A DNA stretch of 14,154 nucleotides from Goniomonas avonlea (Eukaryota; Cryptophyceae; Goniomonadida; Goniomonadaceae): contig QUTJ01031650.1 of assembly GCA_003573635.1 (NCBI GenBank), positions 1-14,154 of the forward strand. The letters are read 5' to 3'. Of the stretch, positions 1 to 9,385 are shown piece after piece. Position 1 is the first letter of the stretch; each line of letters begins with the position of its first letter. Under the pieces are notes generated by a model. It made no database searches, had not been told where the DNA came from, and worked only from the letters and a program-made list of their open reading frames with translations. Position numbers and translations under genes: made by a program.

Positions 1-3000
1 CCCACCACCGCGCCGCCCCCCACCACGCCCGGCCCCAACCCGTGCACAGCGACACCCTGCTATCCAGGTGTCAGCTGTACCCCACTCTCGGCAACCACCT
101 ACAACTGCGGTTCATGCCCTTCCGGGACCTTCGGCAACGGCATCGGCTCAAATGGCTGCACGGATCCCTGCCAGAACAACCCCAACGCTTGCTACCCCGG
201 TGTCCCTTGCACTGGCACGAGCGCTTCGACCTGGAACTGCGGCGCTTGCTCATACCCTCTCTTTGGAGATGGCAAGGGGCCCAATGGCTGCAAAGATCCC
301 TGCAAGCCCAACCCTTGTTTCAGCGGTGTGCAGTGCACTGGCACCGGCCCGGGCCAGACGACTTGCGGCGCATGCCCTGAGAACACCTTTGGCGACGGCT
401 ACAATTGCACCGCTGTCATTTCAATGACCCTCGCCCGATCGGTTGAATCTTTCGATGCCACGGCCCAGACTGAGTTCAAGCAGACGTGCCTCACCATCCT
501 CCAGTCCGCCGGCATCAGCGGCCTCACGATTGCCAACATTAACATCACGTCTATCTCCGCCGGATCCACCATCGTGAAGTGGATCGTCGCCAACTCCCCT
601 GCGGCCGCCCAGGAACTCACCACCAATGCCAAGCAAGTGTTCAGCAGCCCAACTGCCACGGCTTCGCTTCGTAACCTTGGCGTCACGTCTGTTGGCATTC
701 CCGGCTCAGTGTCTGTGCCCACCACTCTCGTTCCCTGCGATACTGGTAACTGCTTCAAGCAGACTTACGACAGTATCTTGGGCCCGTCTGTGCGCTCCCA
801 GAGCAACACACCCGCCACCGCCTTGGCCTCGATCGGCAACATTGTGGCGGCGTACGGGGGCAACGTGCCCACATCCAACTCGGCAACCAATTTGCCGTCC
901 GGCTCGTTCTTGCCCACTTCCACGACATCACAGGGCGTGTTCACCCCGCCGGGCCCTGGTCTGTACAAGTTTTTGGTGTCATACCGTGACAAGTGTGGCC
1001 CCGTGCAAGGCAAGGTCGTCGTTGACGCCTCGTGCTCCCGCATCATTGACGACGCAATCTCACCTGGCACTGCTGAGCTGCAGATTGATACTAACATCAC
1101 CTTGTCCAACCCGATCCGGCCTGCGTATGCCAATGTGTCGCTTACCTACAAGTGGTGCCTCATCAGCGCACCCACAGGCTCCAACATCACAAACACCGAT
1201 CAGCGTGAAGCGATCTTCTGGGCTGGCTCTGTCACCGGCACAGCAATTGTTTCCCTTTCCATTACTGACGGATGCTCGGTTCGCTCCGCAAACTACACCG
1301 TCACTGTGAAGTGTGCTTGCGATGCCACCACGACTGCCGGGTGGGCGAAGACACTGCTCCCCATGGGCATTACCAGCACAGGCGAAGTCCAACTTCAAGC
1401 TGCTATGGCAACCGTCATGTCTAACACCAACTTTAACCCGGTTTGGGACTGGACTTTGACTACCCTCCCGTACTCAACGACCGCTAACGCCCCGACTGAG
1501 CCGACCTTCACCCCTGACGTCGTCGCTGCGATGGGTGCCTTCGAGGTGGTTGCCACAGTCGTCGGGGACACAAAGGTTTGGACGTGGTACTCAACCAAGC
1601 CCGCTGCTTCTCCATCGTCAACGACCACCCCCGTGGTGTCCTCAGTTGTTGACACCAACACCAAGCTGTACGGATACACTTATCCCCGTCTGCCGTTGAC
1701 TCCAAAGCCCTCCACATCGGCGTACACCAACGCGTCTGGCTGGGAGCGCAAGATTGTCACTCAGTACAACCAGACCAGCTCCACCGAGACGGTCACGGAG
1801 AAGGTCGAGTGGTGCGTGGTCACCATCCGGGGGTACAAGACCGCCACGCCCACGTTCAACGTGAGCAACGTCGTCATGTGCTCCGGCCGCTACAACGTCG
1901 AGGCTCGCCTCAACAGCGCCTGCCCCCAGACCACCGACACCGTTCCCATTGATGTGCGGTGCACCCCGTACGTTCCTATCGCCGCCATGTGCAACGTCAA
2001 CCCTGCTTCCAACAAGTCGTCTGGCATCTTCAGCACTGTGATGGCCCAGGCCTGGCCCATCGGCCCCGTCAACAACTTCACGGACTACTCTCCCATGTAT
2101 TCGTGGAAGTTCATCACCGTTCCCACAATTCCCTTCCCCTGGATGCCCGCGGAGCGTCCCAACATTGCCGCCAACGCTACCGACCTGCCGCTGTTCAGAG
2201 ACGGCAACCTCGGAGCTCCTCTCACCAACAAGTCTGCTGTGTACTTCCAGCCTGACTGGAACGGCCTGTGGCAGGTCGAGGTTCGGGCCCACACCCAGTG
2301 CTGGATCACACGCGCGATTGCAAACTTCCAACAGTCATGCGCTGAGCAGCTTGCCACCCCCGTCCCGACGATGAATATCACAGATGCCACATCTGGTGGT
2401 GCGTTGAATTCCATCAGCTTCAAGTATGACGCCACCTCTCCCACGTTCCCCAACATCACAGTCCAGATGTCGCTCCAGAACCAGTTGACCTTGGATCCGG
2501 ACCGCACCCTTCTGCGCTGGGCCTTCTGGGTCGAGAACGCTGGCATGGTGATGTACCAGTTCTCAGCTCAGTACAACACCGAGAGGCAGCAGGCATCGTT
2601 CATCCCGTACTTCTCGGATGTCATGTGCCTGCCTGGGGTGACCACTGGCCGTCCTGCCGTCTGCACCAACGCCATCGGTGCCGCCTTTACCATGCGTGAG
2701 GGCACCTATGCGATTCAGGCTGCGGTGACGGATGGCTGCCAGTCGCGCAACTCCAGCGTAGGCACCTTCACGCTCTCTTGCTCCGCTGCCCTCACCGCCA
2801 CAATCAACACAACCGGCCCCAGCGAGTACTACCCCGTTGGGGGGTCGATCACCGTTCCCCAGGTGCATGTGTGTGATGCCGACGGCGTGATGCCGTGCAC
2901 CAACTCCCATGTTCCCGTGACCTTGTCCGCCACCGTGACAGGCAACGTTCTTTGGCACATGTGGGTTGCCTCCAACTCGAGCGACCCCGCCTCTGTCGCC

Positions 3001-6000
3001 AACCAGCGCCCCAACTCGTACACTCGCCCTGTCGCGGACTATCCTTACACCCTCCCTGGAGATGTCGCTACCGCCTACGTGTATTTGTTGGTGTCTGATG
3101 GCTGCAAGGTCACCACTACCATGGTCACGGTCAGGGGTCAGTGCAACGTGGCCGCTGGACCGATGCCTTGGGCTGTACAAGGCGCCCAACCAGCTTCGGC
3201 AGCCTGGAACACCCCCTCGTCTCAGTTCCCCCAGATGCTTCTGGACGGTGGTGCGATCACGCTGACCCGTGACATTGCCCAGGGCGCGGACAGCCGTTCC
3301 CCGTTCTTCTCAGGCACGTGGCAGCAGAGCGTCCAGCCGACTCCCAACGTGAACACCTACTGCACGGCCGCTGCGTTCATTTACGACACCACCATCATGC
3401 TGTCGCTGGAGGGCACGTACGACAACGGCACGGATGCCTGCGTGTCCAGTCAATTCCATCTTCCATCGGGTTACCATCAGGGGATTGTGACTTTCACGGA
3501 GGAGGTTCGCACCAGCAGCACCGCACCTCAGAAGCTCATGGTGGTGTTCGAGTCCCCGACTCGTCGCGTCCTGTATGGTGAGTGGCGCGTCGCCAACACC
3601 AACAACCTCGACATCGTGCTGGGCACCACGTCCAGCTACCTGTCTCAGGCCGATCGCACAGTGCTCCTTATGTGCCAGTCCTTCCTGCCAAACAGCGGTC
3701 CGGCCGGGACCGCGACCAGTCTTAGCTCCAACGCCGTGCCCAACTCCTGCGGCGTCCAGGTTGGCGGTTCCAGCGATCCCCGGGCCTTCTTTGGCTCCTG
3801 GACTGTCATGGGTGTTGCGCCCGGTACTGGATTGACCAACTGCAACTTGATGTACACTTTCTTCTACAACACCTTCACCCTCCACGTGATGGGTTGTGAT
3901 GATGGCGCTGCGGCCGATGCGGCCCGCGGTTTCTACGCCGGCTCTGTGACAGGAGGCAGCTGCACCTCTGGTTCCACCACTACCACGTGCACGCGCACAC
4001 TGTCCTACACCGAGGGTCCTCCCAACGCCAACTTTCGGCCAGCTCGCCAGGGTAACAATGACGCCTACCAGACCGTGGTGCTCACCCTCCCCAATCAAGC
4101 CGCCGTCTCCAAGATTCCCAACGACGGGACCGTCGGCACTCTCTCCCTCAAGGCCCCACACTTCTCCGCTAGCCCGCTGGCCACGTACTTCGCCACCGGC
4201 ATTGCCTCGCTTTTTGACAACGCCGCCACTACCTTTGCTCCCGCAGACTTTTACAATCTGCCATGGACTGCTCAGTCCGATCGCCCAGCCTACACCGCTC
4301 GCAGCGACCTCCAGCTCATGCCGTTTACTGGTCGCACCGTGTCCTCCGGCGTGGACTACTGCAGGGCCAACTGGCTTTTCTACGGCAAGGCGTTCTTCAG
4401 GCTGTCCAACTGTACTGGCATCCCTAATGTCCTGGTGTCCACCTCGGGCATGTACGATGTGCCCGCCACCACTGGCCCCACCGACACACCCAACTCTGGC
4501 TACCCTCGCAAGGTCTACCTCATGGATGCGACCCGCCGTGCGCAGTACATGACGTACGAGTCCAGCTGCAACACAGTGATGTTCCGCCTCAGCGACAGGC
4601 TTGCTTTGACACTACCTGCTGCCTACCCCACCGCTGCTGCCGATGCCGCGCACACGCTCCAGGCCACGCGCTACACTGGCCTTGTCAAGTTCAACAGCTG
4701 GCTCTGGACTCCCCTTACCTCAGTGTCGTTCATGGCCACTGTCGGCACCACTCGCACTGCCACTGGTGCGTGCATGGTTGTCGAGTCAACCGTTTTGGCG
4801 GGTGCTGACGGTACCTTCACTCCTGCCACCCATACCTACACCGTGACCGCACGCGATGGGCCAGAGTGCCAACCGTCTGTCGCTCAGATCGCTTGGTCGT
4901 ACACTTGCCCTGCGCTCACTGGGCCCACCGCCATATCGTCAATGATCCAGGGTGGTACGATGAGCACAACCCCCGCCACGTCGACGTTTGACTACACTGC
5001 CTTTGCGTTCCCGACCATCAACATGAATGCCAAGTACACCAGCGCGGGCAACACCATAATGTACACCTGGTCTGTGATGAGCAGCCCTCCAGGCTCTATG
5101 TGGGCGCGCACCAACACACCGACGACGTCGAATTTCAACGTCACGGCACCCTCCATGCCCGTCCTCGGAACCTCGTTTGCCACCGTCAGCATGCCCAACC
5201 AAATGGCCACTTATTCGTTCGGTGGGCCCACCGACCCCCAGTACCGACCGTATTTTGCCCCGACCGTGAACGTTCTGCGCACCACCGTGTTCAACCGTCA
5301 GGATAAGTCCGTGACGAACTACCAAAACACCACGACCCTCACGTCCACGCTGGGCTCCACTGAAGATCATAGTTGCTTCACCCCTGATCTTGCTGGCACC
5401 TATTCCATCCGTGTCTGCGCCACTGTCGGGTGCGGAGCGTCTTTGTGTCTTCCGGTTCAAAACTTCCAGGCCAACTGTGGGGCTCTGTCTGGCACCATCT
5501 CCTCTGTTGGAAACGCGGTGTCCGACTTGACCACCCCCACTCAGTTCGGTCGTCAAACCTTCCAGGCCAACATTCAGTCCGTGGTGACAGGCTCGTCCCT
5601 GAAGTATGCCTGGTCTGTGTGGTACAACAACTCTGAGATTGACATTGGCAACGCCCACGGTGCCCAGGCTTCGTTTGTGCCCCAGATGGCCGGCAACTAC
5701 GTTGTCAAGCTCACGGTTAACGATGGATGTCGTGACGTCGAGCTCGCGCCCTTCCCCGTGACTGTGGCCTGCTCATGCACCCTGAATGGCGCCTCCCCCA
5801 CAGCTTGCGGCGCCACCCCGTTTGCCCAGCGCATGATCGCAGACCAGACCCTGCCGTCCTTCGCGAATGCCGCGTACAATTCATTCCCGACTGTGACGAT
5901 CCCACGCAAGTACCCCTCGATGCCTTCGTGCTTGGGCCTGACCGCGGACATCACATACCTGGGTCGCGACTGCCCAACCCCCCCTGTCAACCGCATCCCC

Positions 6001-7363
6001 CCGACCCCCACTCCACCACCAATCGTGCCCGGCGCCATGTGCAGCCCCAACGCTGTCGCATACTGGATGCTCATCGAGAAGCCTTGCAAGTCCAACTTGG
6101 CGCTGACAAACATCACGTACATTAAGAGCCTGCCGGCCACTGAGTGGGGCGCCCGGATCAATGAGACCGCCCTGTTCGTCCCTGATGTCCCCGGCAAGTA
6201 TGTCGTGGCGCTCACCATGGCCGACGGCTGCTGGCAGCAGACCCCGCAGACCATTACTGTTATTGCCAAGTGCCAGAACGTTTTGTCCATCGCTGCGCCT
6301 GATATCCGCGCCACCATTTGTGGAAACAGCATGGTCGTCACGCTGCAAGCCTCGGTTGGTGTGACTCGTCAACCCGATAGCACCCTCCTTGCTCAGTCGC
6401 AGGCGGAGGCTGCCGCAAAGGCTGCGATCTGTTCCGTCGATGGAGCAGTGTCCACTTGCGCTGCTCTCGACACCACCACCACCACAGAAGTGGATGGCCC
6501 GTGTTGCCCCCCTTGCACTTGCTCCAACATCTGCTGTAACAAGTGTATTGCGCGATGCGGGGCGATTGGCAAGGGTGTGAAGTCAGGGTGCCAGAGTGTC
6601 GCAACGCCGTCTCTTCGCAGCGGTCACGCTACCAAGACTGCGTCTGTCAGGTATGTGTTGCCCCATGTTGTGTCGCACGTGTCTTGCCACTTGTTGTCTG
6701 AGGATCCGTGGTCCTTAGCTGTTGTGTCCCCTCTTGACCCCTCTTGAGTCGCTGCCCGACTCACCTCGCCCCCAGGTCCAACGTCGCCGACCCTGCCCCC
6801 GAGGTCACCCAGTCGGCAGTTCTTGAGGACTCGGAGCGCTTCACTGGCGGGGTGGTGTCCCCTGCACGCGTGCGTGCCTCTATTGTTGCGCGCAACGCCG
6901 AGCCGATGCCAGCTAACGACCGCATGGATGTCCCCGCGGCGCTGCGAGCCCGCCCCAATGTTGCTCTCAACTCCGCCTCCGACGACGATGTCCCAATCAA
7001 GGTGTGAACTTGAAACATTTCGTAATGCGTCTTCCAGCATCCCCGCGCCCTCTCTGCACTTCCCTGTCCTTTGACGTATCCTTGCTTGAACAGGAGACTG
7101 ACGCACTGGTGCAGGTTCGCGACATCCTGGTGATGGGCGCAAACAACACTCGCGAGCTGCGCGAGGACCCCTCAGAGCAGTACGCCAAGAAGCCGCCGAA
7201 GGCCTTCATCGCTGTTGTCGTCATTGTCAGCTTCTTCTTGGTGGTGTCCGTGGCCGTCAACGTGTATGTGTATTCCAAGGTCCAGGGTGTAGATGCTGGC
7301 GGCAGCATTGATATGCGTGGCGTGGAGCTGTCCAATGCGCCCAACTTCTCCTCCCGTGCTTAA
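1..7363 (+). CDS. Large EGF/PKD-like repeat surface protein, single-pass membrane, 5'-partial; join(1..6650,6776..7001,7094..7363)
   Basis: The reading frame is open from base 1, so the start and any signal peptide lie outside the window. Splicing two introns gives 2381 visible residues ending at TAA 7361-7363. In order I see a Thr/Pro-rich linker (residues 1-12), three EGF-like repeats (13-136), about ten PKD/Ig-like modules, three inserted copies of another module (nt 3304 to about 4650), a Cys-dense stretch (nt 6502-6558), a hydrophobic helix (residues about 2329-2352) and a 29-residue tail. The PKD-like modules show a Y/W-x-W strand, an F-x-P then G-x-Y strand, and an ending of the form V-x-DGC followed by V-x-V-x-C. 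These endings lie near nt 991, 1267, 1915, 2290, 2728, 3094, 4852, 5422, 5722 and 6220. Many N-x-S/T sites fit a glycosylated ectodomain. A role in adhesion or surface recognition is inferred from architecture only; no catalytic motif is seen. Codons end mostly in C. Confidence 0.85.
37..408 (+). repeat. Three tandem EGF-like (thrombospondin/COMP-type) repeats in the large surface protein
   Basis: Residues 13-53, 54-97 and 98-136 follow one pattern: PC, then [YF]-x-G-V-x-C-T, a short variable loop, N/T-C-G-x-C, then G-[ND]-G and a closing C. This is the spacing of the EGF-like modules of thrombospondins and COMP. The first two copies carry an extra GxGxNGC extension before the last Cys, and the third is shorter. 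No obvious calcium-binding D-x-[ND]-E-C start is present. A Thr/Pro-rich linker precedes them, so more modules probably lie upstream of the window. Confidence 0.8.
3304..4650 (+). repeat. Three diverged copies of an unrecognised F-x-G-x-W / Cys module inside the large surface protein
   Basis: Copies begin near nt 3304, 3784 and 4321, about 160-180 residues apart. Each opens with F-[FST]-G-x-[WT], then about 10-15 residues later a [YN]-C-x(4-6)-F-[IFL]-[YF] segment, then an [FM]-x-L-x-[LVS] strand ending in G or C. Each has a later strand such as VLLMC, VVLTL or LALTL. The pattern of an opening G-x-W followed by alternating hydrophobic strands recalls lipocalin-like beta barrels, but I cannot assign a family. 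The three copies sit together between the sixth and seventh PKD-like modules. The copy borders are approximate. Confidence 0.55.
6651..6775 (+). other. Predicted intron 1 of the large surface-protein gene (125 bp, phase 2)
   Basis: The donor is CAG|GTATGT and the acceptor is CCCCCAG|GT after a pyrimidine-rich stretch. Removal joins AG at 6649-6650 to G at 6776, making an Arg codon, and skips the in-frame TGA at 6745-6747. Downstream the reading continues in the new frame through a charged, Ala/Pro-rich linker. The donor matches the eukaryotic consensus well. Confidence 0.8.
7002..7093 (+). other. Predicted intron 2 of the large surface-protein gene (92 bp, phase 0)
   Basis: The donor is AAG|GTGTGA and the acceptor is TTGAACAG|GA. 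Exon 2 (6776-7001) ends with a complete Lys codon and exon 3 begins with GAG. Without splicing, translation stops one codon past the exon, at TGA 7005-7007. With splicing it runs into the transmembrane helix. The spliced total of 7146 nt is an exact multiple of three, which supports both intron models. Confidence 0.75.
7202..7273 (+). other. Transmembrane helix of the large surface protein
   Basis: This segment encodes 24 residues of Ala, Val, Ile, Phe, Leu and Tyr with no charge, beginning AFIAVVVIVSFF. It is preceded by a Lys-rich AKKPPK stretch and followed by SKV. With an EGF/PKD ectodomain on the N-terminal side, the expected topology is type I, with a 29-residue C-terminal cytoplasmic tail. 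The Lys-rich flank on the presumed outside is unusual under the positive-inside rule, so topology is less certain than the helix itself. Confidence 0.8.
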
Positions 7364-7999
7364 ACGCTGCTTGAATGCACACACGCTCATCCACCACAAG
7401 GCCTGTTGCTGTCTCGGTCGTCTTTTGTTGTGTACAAAAAAGGAGGGCCGTGGAGCTCTGGCAGCGGTCAACTTTTAGGAACAGTCGCGCACAGGCGTTG
7501 CTGTTGACAGGGAGACAAGCCCGAGTTCTCGTTTCTGCGCGACTTGACTGCCGCTGTTTTGTGTGCCTCACTCACTAGTAGGAGGGGGGGGCGCAAATAC
7601 ACGTCAAATCGATGTCCGTTTTGGATCAATTTCTCTCTTTCGTGGTTGGAATTGGAGCCACAAAGCCGCTGAGCGAGCGTAATCGTTGTGGGGGTTCGGC
7701 AGGGCGTTGTCAGTCAAGAGTCTTGGGGTCAGCAGAGAGCGTGAACTGCTCACCAAAAATCCCAGGCCCCCACGATAGATAGGCGGTGCGCTGTCCTTTT
7801 AGATTTTATTTTATTTATCTGCTCGACGTCCACCACCCAGCGCAGTCTCGACGGGATCTCGGCGCAACCTCGCGAACGGCGAAATAAGCAATCGCGGAAT
7901 AAACGCTATCCGGCGGAACCGGCAGCCCTTGTGGTCAGAGTCGCCGAAACCCCCCATAAAGGCCGCAAAGAAAGTTGTGGAACCCCTGCTTGAGCAATC
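7364..7999. other. Spacer: 3'UTR of the surface-protein gene and promoter/5'UTR of the CBM20 gene
   Basis: I see no coding region here. There is no AATAAA soon after the TAA at 7361-7363. Notable items are a run of eight G at 7584-7591, a T/A-rich tract at about 7797-7820 that could lie in the core promoter of the next gene, and GC-rich sequence from there to the ATG at 8000. No transcription start can be fixed. Confidence 0.5.
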
Positions 8000-9085
8000 A
8001 TGGGTGGAAGTGAAGAGGAGATGACGCCTGGGACCGGCAGCCACAATAAGGAGAACAAGAATTCAAATGCTGGGTGGACCCAAGTGTTGTTTCAGATTGA
8101 GGCACCTGTTGCGTTTGGCGACACTGTCTTTGTTGTGGGGTCGACCAAGGCTCTCGGGAGCTGGGACATCAAACGAGGCATTGAGCTATCAACAGGTTCA
8201 GACACATTTCCAATTTGGCGATCGTGCCTGGTGTACCTTCGAACAGGAACTTCGATTGAGTACAAGTTTGTTGTGCGTCACGGAGACGGTTCCTACGAAT
8301 GGGAGAACTCTTCTGAGCCTTGCCGCAACCGACGCTGTACCTTTGTGGGCGGACGATTGCTTTTGAAGCACGTCTTCAGTGAGACACGGGAGTTGCTTGA
8401 GGTGGTACCACTCGAGTCGGCTTGGGCTGGATGCCGTCCTTGTTGTGTCAAGCGTGCCCTGGTGCCGCGCGAGGCTGCTGGGAGATCTTGGCGCGCCAAT
8501 GGTCAGCACGGCAGGGTCCTGTTTCGAAGGCTGGGCTCCACTGGCGTCGAGTACCTGTTGCAACATCACATTGAAACTGACATGCTCTCTTTGCCAGGGG
8601 CGTTTCGTATTGACAGTGATGTTGACTCTCGGTACACAGCCTTCCGAGGAGCGACTGAGACGGTTCTTGGGGAAGAGCTGACCCGGGTGGGCTGGCACTG
8701 TCTTTACGAGGCGTTCAAATGCGCAACTGTTGATCTTCTCAGTGTTAAGCTTGAGGCCGTTGGCGTCTATGTCGTGGACGTCCAGGAACTGACGGAAGGA
8801 TTGCCGCTACGGGGGCGGTTGTCCCAATCTTGGTCTGGTTCCACAGGAACCCATACGAAAAGCAATGTCTGCACCTCCGTCTTTCCAAATGGTTGTATTT
8901 GGGTCCCTGTGCGTATTCTCACTGCGGCCATCCGCGCATCGGGCGCGCCTACATCTCGGGATCGAAGCGCGGTTGCTCGTGCGAAGGCGGCGGACGCCGA
9001 AATGGTCGCCTTCTTGCAAGGCGTGGAGGTGCATCCAGACACGACACGTATGCTGCGCATGTTCAAGCAAAAACTCTGGCTGTAA
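8000..9085 (+). CDS. CBM20 (starch-binding domain) protein with unrecognised C-terminal half, 361 aa
   Basis: The ATG at 8000 has an in-frame TGA three codons upstream (7991-7993) and G at +4, so the start is well supported; no intron is needed. Residues about 27-125 match CBM20, the glucan-binding beta-sandwich of amylases, laforin and GPCPD1. Visible hallmarks are a VVGS strand, LGSW at 52-55, Trp73, YKF at 88-90, WE at 101-102 and NR at 110-111. A short insertion containing a Cys separates WE from NR. The remaining 230 residues contain several Cys and Trp but no motif I recognise. There is no dual-specificity phosphatase HCx5R signature, so this is not laforin, and no glycoside hydrolase motif is seen. 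There is no signal peptide, so it is probably cytosolic. Binding of starch- or glycogen-like polymers is inferred from the family. Codon choice is less C-biased than in the upstream gene. Confidence 0.85.
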   Translation: MGGSEEEMTPGTGSHNKENKNSNAGWTQVLFQIEAPVAFGDTVFVVGSTKALGSWDIKRGIELSTGSDTFPIWRSCLVYLRTGTSIEYKFVVRHGDGSYEWENSSEPCRNRRCTFVGGRLLLKHVFSETRELLEVVPLESAWAGCRPCCVKRALVPREAAGRSWRANGQHGRVLFRRLGSTGVEYLLQHHIETDMLSLPGAFRIDSDVDSRYTAFRGATETVLGEELTRVGWHCLYEAFKCATVDLLSVKLEAVGVYVVDVQELTEGLPLRGRLSQSWSGSTGTHTKSNVCTSVFPNGCIWVPVRILTAAIRASGAPTSRDRSAVARAKAADAEMVAFLQGVEVHPDTTRMLRMFKQKLWL

Positions 9086-9370
9086 GCAACCCTTTTGGGT
9101 CTGTGCATATCAAGTACAAATTATTTTATTGTCTTGCGTCCGGTTGCACAAATGTCTCGTTGCGATTTCTCGCTGACAAAGCAATGTCAACATATGAGCA
9201 GTGTGTGGGACTGCCAAGTTTAAGATAATACATTGCTGTGCAGGTGCTGATCAGACGATCGGCTGTGGCTCTGAAATTCAAATGAGGAGCTTTCTCCCAA
9301 CAGCACACTGCCGCAAGCTGGCGCTATGCTCGTCTTCCCGGAAGGGTTGCGACAGGCTCTGGAATATAAA
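9086..9370. other. Convergent intergenic spacer with shared 3' ends
   Basis: This 285-bp gap lies between two genes that read toward each other. TTTATT at 9125-9130 is AATAAA on the minus strand, about 240 bp past the minus-strand stop, and is a candidate polyadenylation signal for the claudin-like gene. That would place the end of its transcript close to the CBM20 stop codon. No clear AATAAA is seen on the plus strand for the CBM20 gene. No other gene is evident. Confidence 0.4.
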
Positions 9371-9385
9371 TTAAACATGCACTTC
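9371..9385 (-). other. C-terminal EEVHV: candidate PDZ-binding motif
   Basis: The last residues before the TAA are E-E-V-H-V. Hydrophobic-x-hydrophobic at the very C terminus fits class II PDZ ligands. Metazoan claudins also end in a PDZ ligand (typically YV), so the position is suggestive. It is a short motif and could be chance. Confidence 0.45.

Noticed and set aside
1642-2331. Long antisense frames across the large gene
   Set aside because: GC-rich, C-ending codons on the plus strand create stop-poor frames on the opposite strand; none shows a domain.
6575-6620. A third intron with GTGTGA donor and CGCAG acceptor
   Set aside because: Its 46-nt length would shift the frame and lose the run into exon 2; the unspliced frame is consistent.
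328-6747. Large gene beginning at GTG 328 and ending at TGA 6747
   Set aside because: GTG is not a credible start here, since the frame and the EGF-like pattern are open to base 1. The end at 6747 lies inside an intron with consensus splice sites.
8000-9085. Laforin orthologue
   Set aside because: It has CBM20 at the N terminus but no phosphatase HCx5R signature in the rest of the protein.
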